Under the pieces are notes generated by a model. That model worked only from the letters and a program-made list of their open reading frames with translations. It had not been told where the DNA came from and did not search any database. A stretch of 64,000 nucleotides of DNA from Methylobacterium terrae (lineage in GTDB: Bacteria > Pseudomonadota > Alphaproteobacteria > Rhizobiales > Beijerinckiaceae): NCBI RefSeq assembly GCF_003173755.1, contig NZ_CP029553.1:2678501-2742500 (forward strand), written 5' to 3'. Both the position numbers and the translations under genes were made by a program. This document shows, one piece after another, positions 1-8,968 of this stretch (the first letter of the stretch is position 1; each line of letters opens with the position of its first letter).

Positions 1-771
1 GACGCCGATCCCCTGCGTGACCAGCGCCAGCACGCCCATCAGCACCAGGATCGCGGTGATCACCGCGGCCTCGCTGCGCAAGCGGTCGTTGGCCCAGCGG
101 ATCAGCCAGAAGACCAGGCGGCGCCCGACCGTCAGGCTGAGTCCGAGGAACACCAGGGTGCCGGCGAGGCTGCGGCCGACCGCCCACAGGTCGATGGTGC
201 CTCCTTGCGCCAGGCTGAAGATGACCGCGATGATGACCCAGCCGATCGTGTCGTCGATGATCGCCGAGGCGACGATGACCTGCCCGACGTTGCGGCGCAG
301 AAAATTCATCTCCCGCACCACCATCGCGACGATCTTGACCGATGAGATCGCGAGCGCGGTGCCGAGGAAGAGCGCGGTGACGAGGCGGAGCTCCGGATGC
401 GGCAGCATCGCCTCGGGCAGGAACCAGCCGAGGGTGAAGCCGCAGGCGAACGGCACCGCGACGCCGGTGACCGAGACGCTCAGCGCCGCGCGCCGGACCT
501 TGCGCACCAGCGCGAGGTCGGTCTCCATCCCGGTCATCAGCAGCAGGAGCAGGATGCCGAGCTGGGCGATGCCGTCGAGGAGCGCCTTCTGGTCGCGCCC
601 GGGCGGAAACAGCCAGGCCTGCGCGTCCGGCCACACCGCCCCGAGGAACGATGGGCCGAGCAGGATGCCGGCCAGGAGCTGGCCCATCACCGCCGGCTGG
701 CCGATCCGCAGCATCGCCTCGCCGAGCAGGCGCCCGACGGTCAGGAGCAGCACGATCTGGACGACGAGCAC
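1..771 (-). CDS. Cation:proton antiporter (CPA2/KefB type), 3' part off the window
   Basis: Membrane antiporter exchanging Na+ or K+ for H+. The translated part is a chain of hydrophobic helices containing the family's conserved stretches: GQLLAGILLGP near the N-terminus, then SVKIVAMVVREM, and ASAIIDDTIGW with the paired acidic residues of the ion-binding site. The frame is open through base 1, so the C-terminus lies outside the window. The only standard start is the GTG at 771-769, with GGAA shortly upstream. The same frame stays open back to a stop at 978-976 and reads a signal-peptide-like stretch (AILALVATAGAAQAA), but no ATG, GTG or TTG lies there. The true N-terminus is therefore uncertain. 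The small membrane protein ending at 976 lies just upstream on the same strand and may be co-transcribed. Confidence 0.8.
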   Translation of the reverse strand, partial: MLVVQIVLLLTVGRLLGEAMLRIGQPAVMGQLLAGILLGPSFLGAVWPDAQAWLFPPGRDQKALLDGIAQLGILLLLLMTGMETDLALVRKVRRAALSVSVTGVAVPFACGFTLGWFLPEAMLPHPELRLVTALFLGTALAISSVKIVAMVVREMNFLRRNVGQVIVASAIIDDTIGWVIIAVIFSLAQGGTIDLWAVGRSLAGTLVFLGLSLTVGRRLVFWLIRWANDRLRSEAAVITAILVLMGVLALVTQGIGV

Positions 772-975
772 GACTTCCGAGGGGCCGCCCGCCGATCCGA
801 TCCCGGCCGCTTGCGCGGCGCCCGCGGTGGCGACGAGCGCCAGGATGGCAGCCTTCGCACCGCGAGCGAGGCGGGCTGACGGCGCCGCGATATCGGTCTT
901 GAGCGCGCTGATCGTTTCGGGCCCCGCGTTCGTGCGAGCGTCAACCGGGAGAAGCCGGCCCGGTTCCTGGCGAAA

Positions 976-1257
976 TCACAGGGCGGAGGCGAACCGCGCG
1001 GCCCCCGGCCGGGGATGGTGCGGCGGGTAGGACCCGGCGAGGCGCCGGCGCGTCAGGCGCGGGACGTCGTCCGTCGCCGGCTCCGGATCTTCCGCGCCCG
1101 CGCGGCGATCGATCCGCACGACGAGGGAGGCGGCGAAGGCGGCGCTCGCCAGGCCGGCCGTCAGGGCGGCGAGGCCGGCGGCCACGGGTCCGTCCTGGAT
1201 CAGGAAGATCGCCGTCGTCAGGCCGGCACCGATCGCCGCCGTCATGGTGAAGAACAT
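976..1257 (-). CDS. Small two-helix membrane protein, 93 aa
   Basis: No family recognised. The ATG at 1257-1255 has a good Shine-Dalgarno (GGGAG) 7 bases upstream, which fixes this start over longer readings. The N-terminal 50 residues hold two hydrophobic segments (TAAIGAGLTTAIFLI and AAGLAALTAGLASAAFAASLVV). A polar, Arg/Pro-rich tail of about 40 residues follows, probably cytoplasmic. It lies immediately upstream of the antiporter gene and shares its frame, so it may be an accessory subunit or simply the first gene of a two-gene unit. That link is inferred from position only. Confidence 0.55.
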   Translation of the reverse strand: MFFTMTAAIGAGLTTAIFLIQDGPVAAGLAALTAGLASAAFAASLVVRIDRRAGAEDPEPATDDVPRLTRRRLAGSYPPHHPRPGAARFASAL

Positions 1258-1427
1258 CTGTTGGCTCCCGCGTGCGGGGAGGAATGCACCAGGGCCTGGC
1301 CAGTTCGCGTCGCCCGGCCGCCATGGTGTGCAGATCCTGAACGGCACCGCGGAAAACCGCGGGAGACTCTTTTTAAGGTGTCGGCGCCTAGTCTCGCCGA
1401 TGGTCAACCGTTCCTGAGTACCCGACC

Positions 1428-1760
1428 GTGTCCCTGCGTACCAACCTCACCCTGGCGGCGATCGCCGGCCTCGGCTTCGCCACGGTCTGCGCCGTCTGCT
1501 CGGCGCAGCTCGACCGCGAGCCGCCCCAGCCGCAACTCGTCGCCGTCGCGAAGCCCGCGATGCCCCTCGACGAGCCGGTCACCACGGGCTCGATCGTGCC
1601 GGCGCCGCCGGCCGCCAAGGTCGCCCGGCTGGCGAAGGTCGAGCCCAGGCCGGAACCGAAGAAGGAGGCCAGGCCCAAGCCGAAGGCCGAGCCGGCCCTC
1701 GATTCCGAGCGCCTGGCGGCGCTGCTGGCCGAGCCGACGGTGATGAAGCCGAAGCGCTGA
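1428..1760 (+). CDS. Secreted Pro/Ala/Lys-rich hypothetical protein, 110 aa
   Basis: Function unknown. The GTG start gives an N-terminal hydrophobic segment (LTLAAIAGLGFATVCAVCSA) typical of a signal peptide. Low-complexity sequence follows, with repeated proline, alanine and lysine (PEPKKEARPKPKAEP), the kind of extended periplasmic linker seen in envelope proteins. The last 20 residues (SERLAALLAEPTVMKPKR) look more ordered. It lies convergent to dsbB with only 4 bases between the two stops. The composition argues for a real exported protein rather than a shadow frame, but no domain is recognisable. Confidence 0.6.
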   Translation: MSLRTNLTLAAIAGLGFATVCAVCSAQLDREPPQPQLVAVAKPAMPLDEPVTTGSIVPAPPAAKVARLAKVEPRPEPKKEARPKPKAEPALDSERLAALLAEPTVMKPKR

Positions 1761-1764
1761 ACCG

Positions 1765-2289
1765 TCAGGCGCGGCGCAGGGCCCGCCACGCGCCGGTTCC
1801 CGCGAGGGCCGCCAGCCCCAGCGCGATCAGGGCGTTGTAGCCGGCGAGCGAGATCCCGAGGAAGCGCCAGGAAGCGGCCGTGCAATCGACCGGCCGGGTC
1901 GCCTCGAGGGATTTCAGGAAGTCGTCGACGCCGGCCGGCGCCGGACCGGTGCCGCCGCCGCAATCGCTCGGCCCGGGCCAGAAGCCCCACTCGGCCCCGG
2001 CATGGTAGGCGCCGAGCCCGGTCCCGACCAGGAAGATGAGTGCCACCAGGCCGAGCAGCCCGCCCGCGAGGCGTCGCGGCAGCAGCAGCGCGGCGGCGAG
2101 CAGCGGCAGGGCGAGGTAGTAGGGCTGGCGCTCGGTCAGGCAGAGCTTGCACGGCACGTAGCCGAGCCCGTGCTGGAAGATCAGCGCGCCGCCGACGGTG
2201 GCGGCGGCGCCGACGAGTACCAGAAGCGCCGCCGGCCGGGGCGCGGTGAGCCGCGTGACGAGGCCGCGCGCCGGAAGCGCTTGATCCAT
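1765..2289 (-). CDS. dsbB: Disulfide bond formation protein B
   Basis: Inner-membrane quinone reductase that reoxidises periplasmic DsbA. The 174 residues form about four membrane helices. The first periplasmic loop carries the CxxC pair (VPCKLCLTERQP). The second loop, after AYHAGAEWGFW, carries the other two cysteines (SDCGGG and PVDCT), so all four redox cysteines are present. The W-G-F-W segment before the second loop is usual for the alphaproteobacterial branch. The dedA-type gene lies upstream on the same strand, with its stop 11 bases from this start, so the two probably form an operon. Confidence 0.88.
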   Translation of the reverse strand: MDQALPARGLVTRLTAPRPAALLVLVGAAATVGGALIFQHGLGYVPCKLCLTERQPYYLALPLLAAALLLPRRLAGGLLGLVALIFLVGTGLGAYHAGAEWGFWPGPSDCGGGTGPAPAGVDDFLKSLEATRPVDCTAASWRFLGISLAGYNALIALGLAALAGTGAWRALRRA

Positions 2290-2299
2290 GGCCGAACCC

Positions 2300-2881
2300 T
2301 CAGAACAGGTAGCGGAAGCCGACGAAGCCGAGGATGCAGACCGCCCCGAACACCGCCGCCACCGCGTTCAGGTGCCGGTCGAGGACGGTGCGGATGCCGA
2401 CGCCGTAGCGGCCGACGAGGCCCGCCAGGATGAAGAACCGCGCACCCCGGGTGATCAGCGACAGCACGATGAACCAGAACAGGTCGTAGCCGGCGAAGCC
2501 CGACGTGATGGTGACGAGCTTGTAGGGGATCGGGGTCAGGCCCTTGAGCAGGATCACCCAGTGCCCGTAATGCGCGTAGGCCTCCCGGAAGGCGTCCGCG
2601 CCCTTGTCGAGTCCGTAGAGGTGGAAGAGCCAGGCGCCGAGCGAATCGTAGAGCAGCGCCCCGATGGCGTAGCCGGCGATCCCGCCCGCCACCGAGGTCA
2701 GCGTCGCGATCAGCGCGTAGGTCCAGGCCTTCTCGGGCTGGGTCACCGCCATCGGCACCAGCATCACGTCCGGCGGGATCGGGAAGAACGAGCTCTCGGC
2801 GAAGGAGACCGCGCCGAGCGCGTAGGGAGCCGACGGGCGCGCGGCGAGCGCGAGGATCCACTCGTAGAGGCGGCGCAACAT
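2300..2881 (-). CDS. DedA/YqaA family membrane protein
   Basis: Member of the DedA (SNARE-associated/VTT) superfamily, YqaA branch, linked in other bacteria to undecaprenyl-phosphate recycling and envelope homeostasis. The chosen ATG at 2881-2879 gives 193 aa beginning MLRRLYEW, the usual length. The family signature ESSFFPIPPDVMLVP is near residue 28, and the re-entrant-loop region (LLKGLTPIPYKLVTITSG) lies in the middle with its conserved glycines and prolines. Longer upstream readings are Arg-rich and unlike protein. It precedes dsbB on the same strand with a short gap, suggesting co-transcription. Confidence 0.85.
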   Translation of the reverse strand: MLRRLYEWILALAARPSAPYALGAVSFAESSFFPIPPDVMLVPMAVTQPEKAWTYALIATLTSVAGGIAGYAIGALLYDSLGAWLFHLYGLDKGADAFREAYAHYGHWVILLKGLTPIPYKLVTITSGFAGYDLFWFIVLSLITRGARFFILAGLVGRYGVGIRTVLDRHLNAVAAVFGAVCILGFVGFRYLF

Positions 2882-3225
2882 TGGTCTGGGAGAGCCCGTC
2901 TGGGATGAGTCGCGCCCTTTGAGCACAGGATTGCGGCGCTGGCGAGGGCAGCGGCGGCCACACCGCCGAAGGGATGACAATCCGGGAGACGAGATCGCAC
3001 CGGAAGCGCAGGGCCCGTGCGCGGTTCTTGGCCGAAGGTCCGGACGAGCGGTTCGGAAGCGACAAGGTCTCGACCGACAGGACATCGGCCGAAGAGACAT
3101 CGGCCGGAAGGATTAGTCCTGCCTGCGCGAGCCGGTTTCTGCTTGACGAAGCTTCGCGAATCCGCCCGATCCCCGCCACGATGGGCGATCGTCGATCGCA
3201 CCGAACTCCACCGAGGCTCCGCGCG
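2882..3225. other. Divergent intergenic region with a short direct repeat
   Basis: 344 bases between the DedA-type gene (leftward) and a small secreted protein (rightward), so promoters for both should lie here. The only structure I see is a direct repeat of GACATCGGCCG at 3081-3091 and 3096-3106. No terminator or RNA gene is recognised. Confidence 0.4.
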
Positions 3226-3522
3226 ATGTCGCCCCTGCGTTCGTCCCTCATCCTGGCACTGCTCATCGCCGGCGCCGCCCCGGCCGCGGCGGACGACCTC
3301 GTCGCGCGCTGGCAGCGCTCCGATGCCGCCTGCGCCCTCCCGGCTTCGCCGCTCGCCAACCAAGCCTGCGAGGACCGCGATCGCAACGCCGCGGCCCTGC
3401 GCCGCCAGGGCTGGTGCGAATCACGCGCCACGACCGCCTACGACCATTGGGGCTGGCAGCGTTGCGCGCCCGCCAGGACGGCGCGCGCCGCGCCGCGGCG
3501 CCGGACCCGGCCGCAAGCCTGA
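3226..3522 (+). CDS. Small secreted cysteine-containing hypothetical protein, 98 aa
   Basis: Unknown function. The start is set at ATG 3226 because it opens a classic signal peptide (SSLILALLIAGAAPAAADD). Upstream in-frame starts only add Arg-rich sequence. The mature part has four cysteines (DAACAL, NQACED, GWCES, WQRCAP), consistent with two disulfides in the periplasm, and a basic Arg/Ala-rich tail of about 20 residues. A run resembling QGWCESRATTAYDHWGWQRC is the most conserved-looking core. It converges on tyrS. Confidence 0.6.
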   Translation: MSPLRSSLILALLIAGAAPAAADDLVARWQRSDAACALPASPLANQACEDRDRNAAALRRQGWCESRATTAYDHWGWQRCAPARTARAAPRRRTRPQA

Positions 3523-3642
3523 TCCCTCCCGCAAACGGAGGATGCGGGGACCGGGCGGACGGCGCTAGGATCCAGGCTCTGGACCTCGACTTCGAGCCCC
3601 GCCCGGCCCCCGCCGGCGGGGCTTCTCTCGTCGCGCGCCCGA

Positions 3643-3667
3643 ACCCTCCCCCGCGATGGGGGAGGGT
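3643..3667 (-). terminator. GC-rich hairpin downstream of tyrS
   Basis: A perfect 10-base stem (ACCCTCCCCC paired with GGGGGAGGGT) with a short loop sits 3 bases beyond the tyrS stop. There is no T-tract on the tyrS strand, so it may terminate weakly or act as an mRNA 3' stabiliser. Confidence 0.45.
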
Positions 3668-3669
3668 CC

Positions 3670-4944
3670 TCACACCACCCGCAGCAGCACGTGCTTCTTG
3701 CGGCCGAAGGACAGCTTCACCACGCCCTCCGGAGTCACGTCGCCCGCGCCGATCACCGCGCGCTCGTCGGTGACGGGGGCGTCGTTGACCTTGAGCCCGC
3801 CGCTCTTGACCTGCCGGCGCGCCTCGCTGGTCGATGGGACGAGGGCCGCGTGCTCCGGCCCGAAGGCCGAGAGCACGCCGAGGCCCGCCTCGATCGCGGC
3901 GCGGGAGACCTCGACGGTCGGCAGGCTCTGGGCGAGCGCGCCCTCCTCGAAGGTGCGCCGCGCGGTCTCGGCGGCGGCGTCCGCCGCCTCGCGGCCGTGC
4001 AGAAGGGCGGTGGCCTCGGTCGCCAGCACCTTCTTGGCCTCGTTGATCTCCTGGCCGCCGAGGCCTTCGAGCCGCGCCACCTCGTCGAGCGGCATCAGGG
4101 TGAACAGGCGCAGGAAGCGGCCGACATCCGCGTCCTCGGTGTTGCGCCAGAACTGCCAGTAATCGTACGGGCTCAGCATGTCCGGGTTGAGCCAGACCGC
4201 GCCCGAGGCCGTCTTGCCCATCTTGGCGCCCGAGGCCGTCGTCATCAGCGGGCAGGTCAGGGCGTGGAGCTGGGGCGTGCCGAGGCGCCGGCCGAGATCG
4301 ATGCCGGTGACGATGTTGCCCCACTGGTCCGAGCCGCCCATCTGCAGCGTCACGCCGTAGCGGCGGTTCAGCTCGGCGAAGTCGTAGGCCTGCAGGATCA
4401 TGTAGTTGAATTCCAGGAACGACAGCTCCTGGTCGCGCTCCAGCCTGAGCCGCACGCTGTCCATCGACAGCATCCGGTTGACCGAGAAATGCCGGCCGAC
4501 GTCGCGCAGCATCTCGATGTAGTTGAGGGTGGTCAGCCACTCGGCGTTGTCGGCCATGAGCGCCGCGTTCGAACCGGCGCCGAAATCGAGGAAGCGCGAG
4601 AAGGTCTTGCCGATCTCGGCCTTGTTGGCCTCGATCTGGTCGAGCGTCAGGATCTTGCGGCTCTCGTCGCGGCCCGACGGATCGCCGACCCGGGTGGTGC
4701 CGCCGCCCATCAGCGCCACCGGCTTGCCGCCGGTCGCCTGGAGCCAGTGCAGCATCATGATCGAGAGCAGGTGGCCGATATGCAGCGACGGCGCCGTGCA
4801 ATCGTAGCCGACATAGGCCGTCAGCCGGCCCTCGCGGGCGGCCTCGTCCACGCCCGCGAAATCGGAGCATTGGTGGACGTAGCCGCGCTCCAGGAGGACG
4901 CGGAGGAAGTCGGAACGCGGCGCGAAGTCGGTGGGCGCGGCCAT
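3670..4944 (-). CDS. tyrS: Tyrosyl-tRNA synthetase
   Basis: Charges tRNA-Tyr with tyrosine. The 424 residues match the usual bacterial length. The class I signature HIGH is at residues 55-58 (after [12 protein letters not shown]), and the KMSKS loop appears as AKMGKTASG around residue 244, the variant normal for TyrS of this type. The tRNA-specific GGSDQWGNI motif precedes it. The last 70 residues form an S4 RNA-binding domain ([18 protein letters not shown]). The neighbouring anmK is divergent, an arrangement I recall as common in alphaproteobacteria. Confidence 0.96.
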   Translation of the reverse strand: MAAPTDFAPRSDFLRVLLERGYVHQCSDFAGVDEAAREGRLTAYVGYDCTAPSLHIGHLLSIMMLHWLQATGGKPVALMGGGTTRVGDPSGRDESRKILTLDQIEANKAEIGKTFSRFLDFGAGSNAALMADNAEWLTTLNYIEMLRDVGRHFSVNRMLSMDSVRLRLERDQELSFLEFNYMILQAYDFAELNRRYGVTLQMGGSDQWGNIVTGIDLGRRLGTPQLHALTCPLMTTASGAKMGKTASGAVWLNPDMLSPYDYWQFWRNTEDADVGRFLRLFTLMPLDEVARLEGLGGQEINEAKKVLATEATALLHGREAADAAAETARRTFEEGALAQSLPTVEVSRAAIEAGLGVLSAFGPEHAALVPSTSEARRQVKSGGLKVNDAPVTDERAVIGAGDVTPEGVVKLSFGRKKHVLLRVV

Positions 4945-5085
4945 GGAACTCTCGATCAGTCTCGTGAAGGCAATCTGCCGTGGGCTGCGGCGCGACAGCG
5001 CGGCGCCGCCATGCTAGCTCCGTCGGATTCGGAACGGGTCGGTCCATAGCAGTGCCGGCCCCGAAAGGCACGGGGGCGATTCGGC

Positions 5086-6225
5086 ATGACGATGCGGCGG
5101 GCGATCGGGCTGATGAGCGGCACCTCCCTCGACGGCGTCGATGTCGCCCTGATCGAGACCGACGGCGAGACGATCCGGGTCGAGCGCAGCCACAACGGCT
5201 ACCTCGAGCCGCTCGGGCCGACCGGCTACCGCGCCTATTCCGACGACGACCGGGCGCTGCTGCGCCAGGCCCTCGTCGATGCGGAAGCCGTGACCGAGCG
5301 CAGCGAGCGGCCGGGCTGCCTGCCCGAGGCCGAGGAGCTGGTGACGCGGCTCCACGCCGAGGCGGTCGAGAATTTCCTCTCCGAGAACGGGCTCTCGCCC
5401 GCCGAGATCGACGTGATCGGCTTCCACGGCCAGACCGTGGTGCACCGGCCCGACCAGAAGATGAGCGTGCAGATCGGCGACGGGGGCGCCTTGAGCCGTC
5501 GCCTCGGCATCAAGGTGGTGTCGGACCTGCGCCACGCCGACATCGAGGCGGGAGGGCAGGGGGCGCCGCTGGTGCCGGTCTTCCACCGGGCGCTCGCCCA
5601 GGCCTCGGGCTTCACCGAGAGCCTCGGCATCCTCAACATCGGGGGCGTGGCCAACGCCACCCTGATCGCCCGCGACGGGCGGATCCTCGCCTTCGACACC
5701 GGGCCGGGCAACGCGCTCATCGACGACTGGATGCGCGAGCGCACCGGCCACGCGCTCGACGATAACGGCCGCACCGCCGCCCGCGGCCGGCCCGACGAGC
5801 CGCTGCTGGCCTGGCTCCTGATCCACCCGTTCTTCTCGCGCCGGCCGCCGAAATCCCTCGATCGGAACTGGTTCTCGCACAAGCTCGCCGGCCAGCTCTC
5901 GACCGAGGACGGCGCCGCGACGCTCACCGCCTTCACGGCGCGCGCCGTCGCCCGGGCCCTCGACCACGCCTCCGACCCGCCGGTCCGCTGGATCGTCGCC
6001 GGCGGGGGAGCGCGCAACGGCGAGTTGCTGCGCCAGCTCAACTACCACCTGCGCGCCGAGATCACGACCGCCGACGCGATCGGCTGGTCCTCCGCGTTCC
6101 TGGAGGCCCAGGCCTTCGCCTACCTGGCGGTGCGCTCGGTCGAGGGCCTGCCGATCACCTTCCCGTCGACGACGGGGGTGAGCGAGGCGATCAGCGGTGG
6201 TGTGCTGGCGCGGCCGGAGGAGTGA
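5086..6225 (+). CDS. anmK: Anhydro-N-acetylmuramic acid kinase
   Basis: Phosphorylates and opens 1,6-anhydro-MurNAc released during peptidoglycan turnover, giving MurNAc-6-phosphate for recycling. The protein is 379 aa, near family size. It begins with the ATP-binding GLMSGTSLDGVD (residues 8-19), has the substrate loop GFHGQTVVH and the NIGGVANAT and AFDTGPGNALID motifs of the ASKHA fold, and ends with the VAGGGARNGELL phosphate-2 motif. All expected catalytic motifs are intact. It is divergent from tyrS. Confidence 0.95.
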   Translation: MTMRRAIGLMSGTSLDGVDVALIETDGETIRVERSHNGYLEPLGPTGYRAYSDDDRALLRQALVDAEAVTERSERPGCLPEAEELVTRLHAEAVENFLSENGLSPAEIDVIGFHGQTVVHRPDQKMSVQIGDGGALSRRLGIKVVSDLRHADIEAGGQGAPLVPVFHRALAQASGFTESLGILNIGGVANATLIARDGRILAFDTGPGNALIDDWMRERTGHALDDNGRTAARGRPDEPLLAWLLIHPFFSRRPPKSLDRNWFSHKLAGQLSTEDGAATLTAFTARAVARALDHASDPPVRWIVAGGGARNGELLRQLNYHLRAEITTADAIGWSSAFLEAQAFAYLAVRSVEGLPITFPSTTGVSEAISGGVLARPEE

Positions 6226-6391
6226 CCCCCCCTTTGCGCCGCGTGGCGCGGAGGCGAGCCCTGACGAGCGCCGGCGCGAGGGTGCCGGACATCCTGCCGG
6301 CGGCAGGGCCGCTGAGGAAGCCGGGCCGGTGGGCCGGTGCGGCACCGCAGGACGTTGCGCATCCGGTAGTCCCGCCGCTAAGCGGGCGCGC

Positions 6392-7510
6392 ATGAGCAGT
6401 TCCTCCACCCTCAGCCTCGCCCCTCACGCGGCGCCCGCCGCCGCGGCGCCCCGGTCCCGCCGCGCCGTGCGGACCTGGCTCTTCGTCATGGCCGCCCTGG
6501 TGGTGGCGATGGTGGCGGTCGGCGGCGCGACCCGGCTCACCGGCTCGGGCCTGTCGATCACCGAGTGGAAGCCGGTGACGGGGGCTATCCCGCCGCTCTC
6601 AGGCACCGCCTGGGCCGAGGAATTCGCCAAGTACCAGGCGACCCCGCAGTACAGGTTGCTCAACCAGGGCATGACCCTGTCCGAGTTCCAGTTCATCTAC
6701 GCCTGGGAATGGGGCCACCGTCTGCTCGGCCGCGTGCTCGGCCTCGCCTTCTTCCTGCCGCTGCTGTTCTTCTGGTGGCGCGGTCAGCTCGACCGGCGCC
6801 TGTCCCTCAGCCTGCTCGGCCTCGGCGCGCTCGGCGGCCTGCAGGGTGCGGTCGGCTGGATCATGGTCGCCTCCGGCCTGCAGCCCGGCATGACCGCGGT
6901 GGCGCCGATCAAGCTCGCCCTGCACCTGACGCTGGCGAGCGGGATCTATGCCGGCCTCGTCTGGGTCGCGTCCGGCCTCGACCGGCGACGCGACGAGGCG
7001 GTGCCGGCCGGAATCCCTGCCGGAATCCCCGCCAGGATCTCCGGCACGGCGCTCGCGCTGATGGTCCTGGTGCTGGTGCAGATCGCGCTCGGCGGCCTCG
7101 TCGCCGGCTCGAAGGCCGGGCTGACCTACAATACCTGGCCGCTGATGGACGGCGGGCTCGTCCCCGCGGGCCTGTTCTCCGGCACGCCCTGGATCGAGAA
7201 CTTCGTCGACAACGTGACCCTGGTGCAGTTCAACCACCGGCTGACCGCCTACGCGCTGCTGGCGCTGGCGATCGTCCACGCCGTCGACGTCCGGCGCCGC
7301 GTACCGGGCACCGGCGCGGCGCGGCGGGCCACCGCGCTCGCCGGCCTCGTCGCCGGGCAGGCGATGCTCGGCATCGTCACGCTGCTCCTCGTCGTGCCGC
7401 TCTGGGCGGGCCTCGCCCACCAGGTCGCCGCGATGCTGGTCCTCGGCATGGCGACCGTCCATGCGCGGCTCTGCCGCAGCCCGGCGCCGATGCGAGCCCC
7501 GGCGGCCTGA
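6392..7510 (+). CDS. ctaA: Heme A synthase (COX15/CtaA)
   Basis: Inner-membrane enzyme oxidising heme O to heme A for aa3-type cytochrome oxidase. The ATG at 6392 gives 372 aa with eight hydrophobic helices, the two-repeat COX15 layout. The four conserved heme-ligand histidines are present in WEWGHRLLGR, KLALHLTLA, FNHRLTAYA and LAHQVAAM, and the VGGATRLTGSGLSITEWKP motif follows helix 1. The sequence upstream of the ATG, although open in frame, is Arg/Gly-rich and not conserved-looking, so I exclude it. No oxidase subunit genes lie nearby. Confidence 0.94.
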   Translation: MSSSSTLSLAPHAAPAAAAPRSRRAVRTWLFVMAALVVAMVAVGGATRLTGSGLSITEWKPVTGAIPPLSGTAWAEEFAKYQATPQYRLLNQGMTLSEFQFIYAWEWGHRLLGRVLGLAFFLPLLFFWWRGQLDRRLSLSLLGLGALGGLQGAVGWIMVASGLQPGMTAVAPIKLALHLTLASGIYAGLVWVASGLDRRRDEAVPAGIPAGIPARISGTALALMVLVLVQIALGGLVAGSKAGLTYNTWPLMDGGLVPAGLFSGTPWIENFVDNVTLVQFNHRLTAYALLALAIVHAVDVRRRVPGTGAARRATALAGLVAGQAMLGIVTLLLVVPLWAGLAHQVAAMLVLGMATVHARLCRSPAPMRAPAA

Positions 7511-7602
7511 AGCGCGGCCGGGACCGTTCGTCCGACGTTCATGCTTCCGCATTAACTTTCGTGAACCGGGAGGCTCCTCCCGGTCCCGACAGCGGAGGCC
7601 CG

Positions 7603-8328
7603 ATGCCTGTGCAGGAGCAATCCCTGGACGCTTCCTCCCCCCTGAACGCGCGTTTCGCGCCGGACGGACGCCCCTTGAGCCTCGCCTGGACCTACACCCC
7701 GCGCGAGCTCGTCGCCGACGGCGTCGTGCACGTGGTCGGCGTCAGCCTCGGTGTGATCGGCGCCCTGGCGCTGACGATCAGCGCCGCGCTCTCGAACCTC
7801 GCCCCCTCCGAGAAGGTGGCGGTAGGCGTCTACGCCGCCGGCCTCGTGGCGATGCTGAGCACCTCGGCGGCCTACAACATGTGGCCGGTCGGCCGCCTGA
7901 AATGGCGCCTGCGCCGGGCCGACCACGCCACCATCTTCCTGATGATCGCCGGCACCTACACGCCGCTCGTCGCCCTGGTCGGGACCGACGGCTTCGCCTT
8001 CGGGCTGCTCGCCGGGATCTGGCTCGTGGCGGTGGCGGGCGCCGCCGTGAAGCTGACGCTGCCCGGGCGCTTCGACCGCCTGGCGATCGCCCTCTACCTG
8101 GCCTTGGGCTGGAGCGGCATCATGGCCTACGAATCGGTCATCGCCGCCCTGTCCCCGCCGGCCCTCTGGCTGCTCGCGGCCGGCGGCCTGCTCTACTCGC
8201 TGGGGGTCGTCTTCCACGTCTGGCGGCGCCTGCCGTTCCAGAACGCGATCTGGCACGGCTTCGTGCTGGCGGCCGCCGCCTGTCATTACGGCGCGGTGTT
8301 CCGCAGCGTGCTCGACGTGGGGGCGTGA
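7603..8328 (+). CDS. Hemolysin III family (PAQR-like) membrane protein
   Basis: Seven-helix membrane protein of the HlyIII/YqfA branch of the PAQR superfamily, whose metal-binding relatives include receptors and hydrolases. The bacterial role is not settled. 241 aa from the ATG at 7603. Family motifs: SAAYNMWP after helix 2, RRADHATIFLMIAGTYTPL with the conserved His, and the C-terminal pair IWHGFVLAAAACHYGA giving the remaining metal-site histidines. It is isolated between heme A synthase and a decayed acetyltransferase. Confidence 0.88.
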   Translation: MPVQEQSLDASSPLNARFAPDGRPLSLAWTYTPRELVADGVVHVVGVSLGVIGALALTISAALSNLAPSEKVAVGVYAAGLVAMLSTSAAYNMWPVGRLKWRLRRADHATIFLMIAGTYTPLVALVGTDGFAFGLLAGIWLVAVAGAAVKLTLPGRFDRLAIALYLALGWSGIMAYESVIAALSPPALWLLAAGGLLYSLGVVFHVWRRLPFQNAIWHGFVLAAAACHYGAVFRSVLDVGA

Positions 8329-8332
8329 GGGA

Positions 8333-8745
8333 TCACGGCACCGGCTGAACCGGGATGTCGAAGTGGTGGACCTCCTCGCGCAGGCCGAGCTTGGTGTAGA
8401 GCGCGATCGCGGGCGCATCCCCCGGATCCGCCTGGACGAGGATCACGTCGGCGCCGCCTGCCGCCGCGCCCGCTCCGCCTTGTCGAGGGCGTAGGCGGTC
8501 AGGCCACCGACGACGGTTCCCTCCGCCAACGCCACCAGCACGGTGACGTGCTCGCGGCCGAGCAGGGCGGTCAGGTAAGCGTCGTCCGGCGGCGCGCCGC
8601 CATGGGTCTCGCGATCCTCGAAGATCTCGCCGAACAGGGCATTGAGCTCGCGCAGGAGCGCGACGTCGGCGGCAGCCAGGCGGCGGATCGTGACCGGCGC
8701 CTCGACCGGCCCGCCCACCTCAGAACGGCGTGTAGTCGCCACCAT
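8333..8745 (-). pseudogene. AAC(3)-I-type GNAT acetyltransferase, internal deletion and frameshift
   Basis: The N-terminal part reads as a normal GNAT ([25 protein letters not shown] ... [22 protein letters not shown]) up to about 8460 and then hits a stop at 8443. In the next frame the characteristic C-terminus continues ([27 protein letters not shown] and HFDI) to a stop at 8335-8333. From memory of the AAC(3)-I family, about 35-40 residues are missing between the parts: the YIYDLAV strand and the R-x-x-G-x-A acetyl-CoA loop. The product cannot be a working acetyltransferase. The start is either ATG 8745 or GTG 8718, overlapping or abutting the upstream gene. Confidence 0.8.
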
Positions 8746-8968
8746 CCGTGATCGTGTCGAGCGCCCGCTCGATCGACGTCACCGCGTCCAGCACCATCTG
8801 CACCGTGCGCTCGGTCTCCCCCCGCGGCCGGCCGAGGAAGGCCGCGCGGGCGCCGATGTCGTGCAGCTGCTCGGCGATCGTCACCAGGTCGGAGACGACC
8901 GACGCGGTGGCGCGGGCGGCGGCATCGGGCGCCGGGCGCGGGCGCAGCAGGGGGACGACGTTGCTCAT
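8720..8968 (-). CDS. Small conserved hypothetical protein, 82 aa
   Basis: Unknown function. The ATG at 8968-8966 gives MSNVVPLLRPRP followed by a predicted long helical body (SVVSDLVTIAEQLHDIGARAAFLG and ERTVQMVLDAVTSIERALDTITDG). The short, soluble, mostly alpha-helical, acidic form suggests a regulatory or partner protein. The upstream open frame is not protein-like. Its stop lies inside the start region of the decayed acetyltransferase, so the two were probably once translationally coupled. Confidence 0.6.
   Translation of the reverse strand: MSNVVPLLRPRPAPDAAARATASVVSDLVTIAEQLHDIGARAAFLGRPRGETERTVQMVLDAVTSIERALDTITDGGDYTPF

Noticed and set aside
17..1030. Long plus-strand open frame opposite the antiporter gene
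   Set aside because: Its product is Arg/Ser/Pro-rich without hydrophobic or conserved pattern, while the minus strand reads a normal antiporter. High GC content makes such antisense frames open by default.
2974..3225. N-terminal extension of the small secreted protein at 3226
   Set aside because: It would bury the signal peptide behind 84 charged residues. The ATG at 3226 places it correctly.
7526..7540. GTTC-N7-GTTC match upstream of the hemolysin III gene
   Set aside because: A single match of this 8-base pattern is expected by chance in 64 kb, and the gene has no repair link, unlike the three sites at 19.7 and 24.1-24.3 kb.
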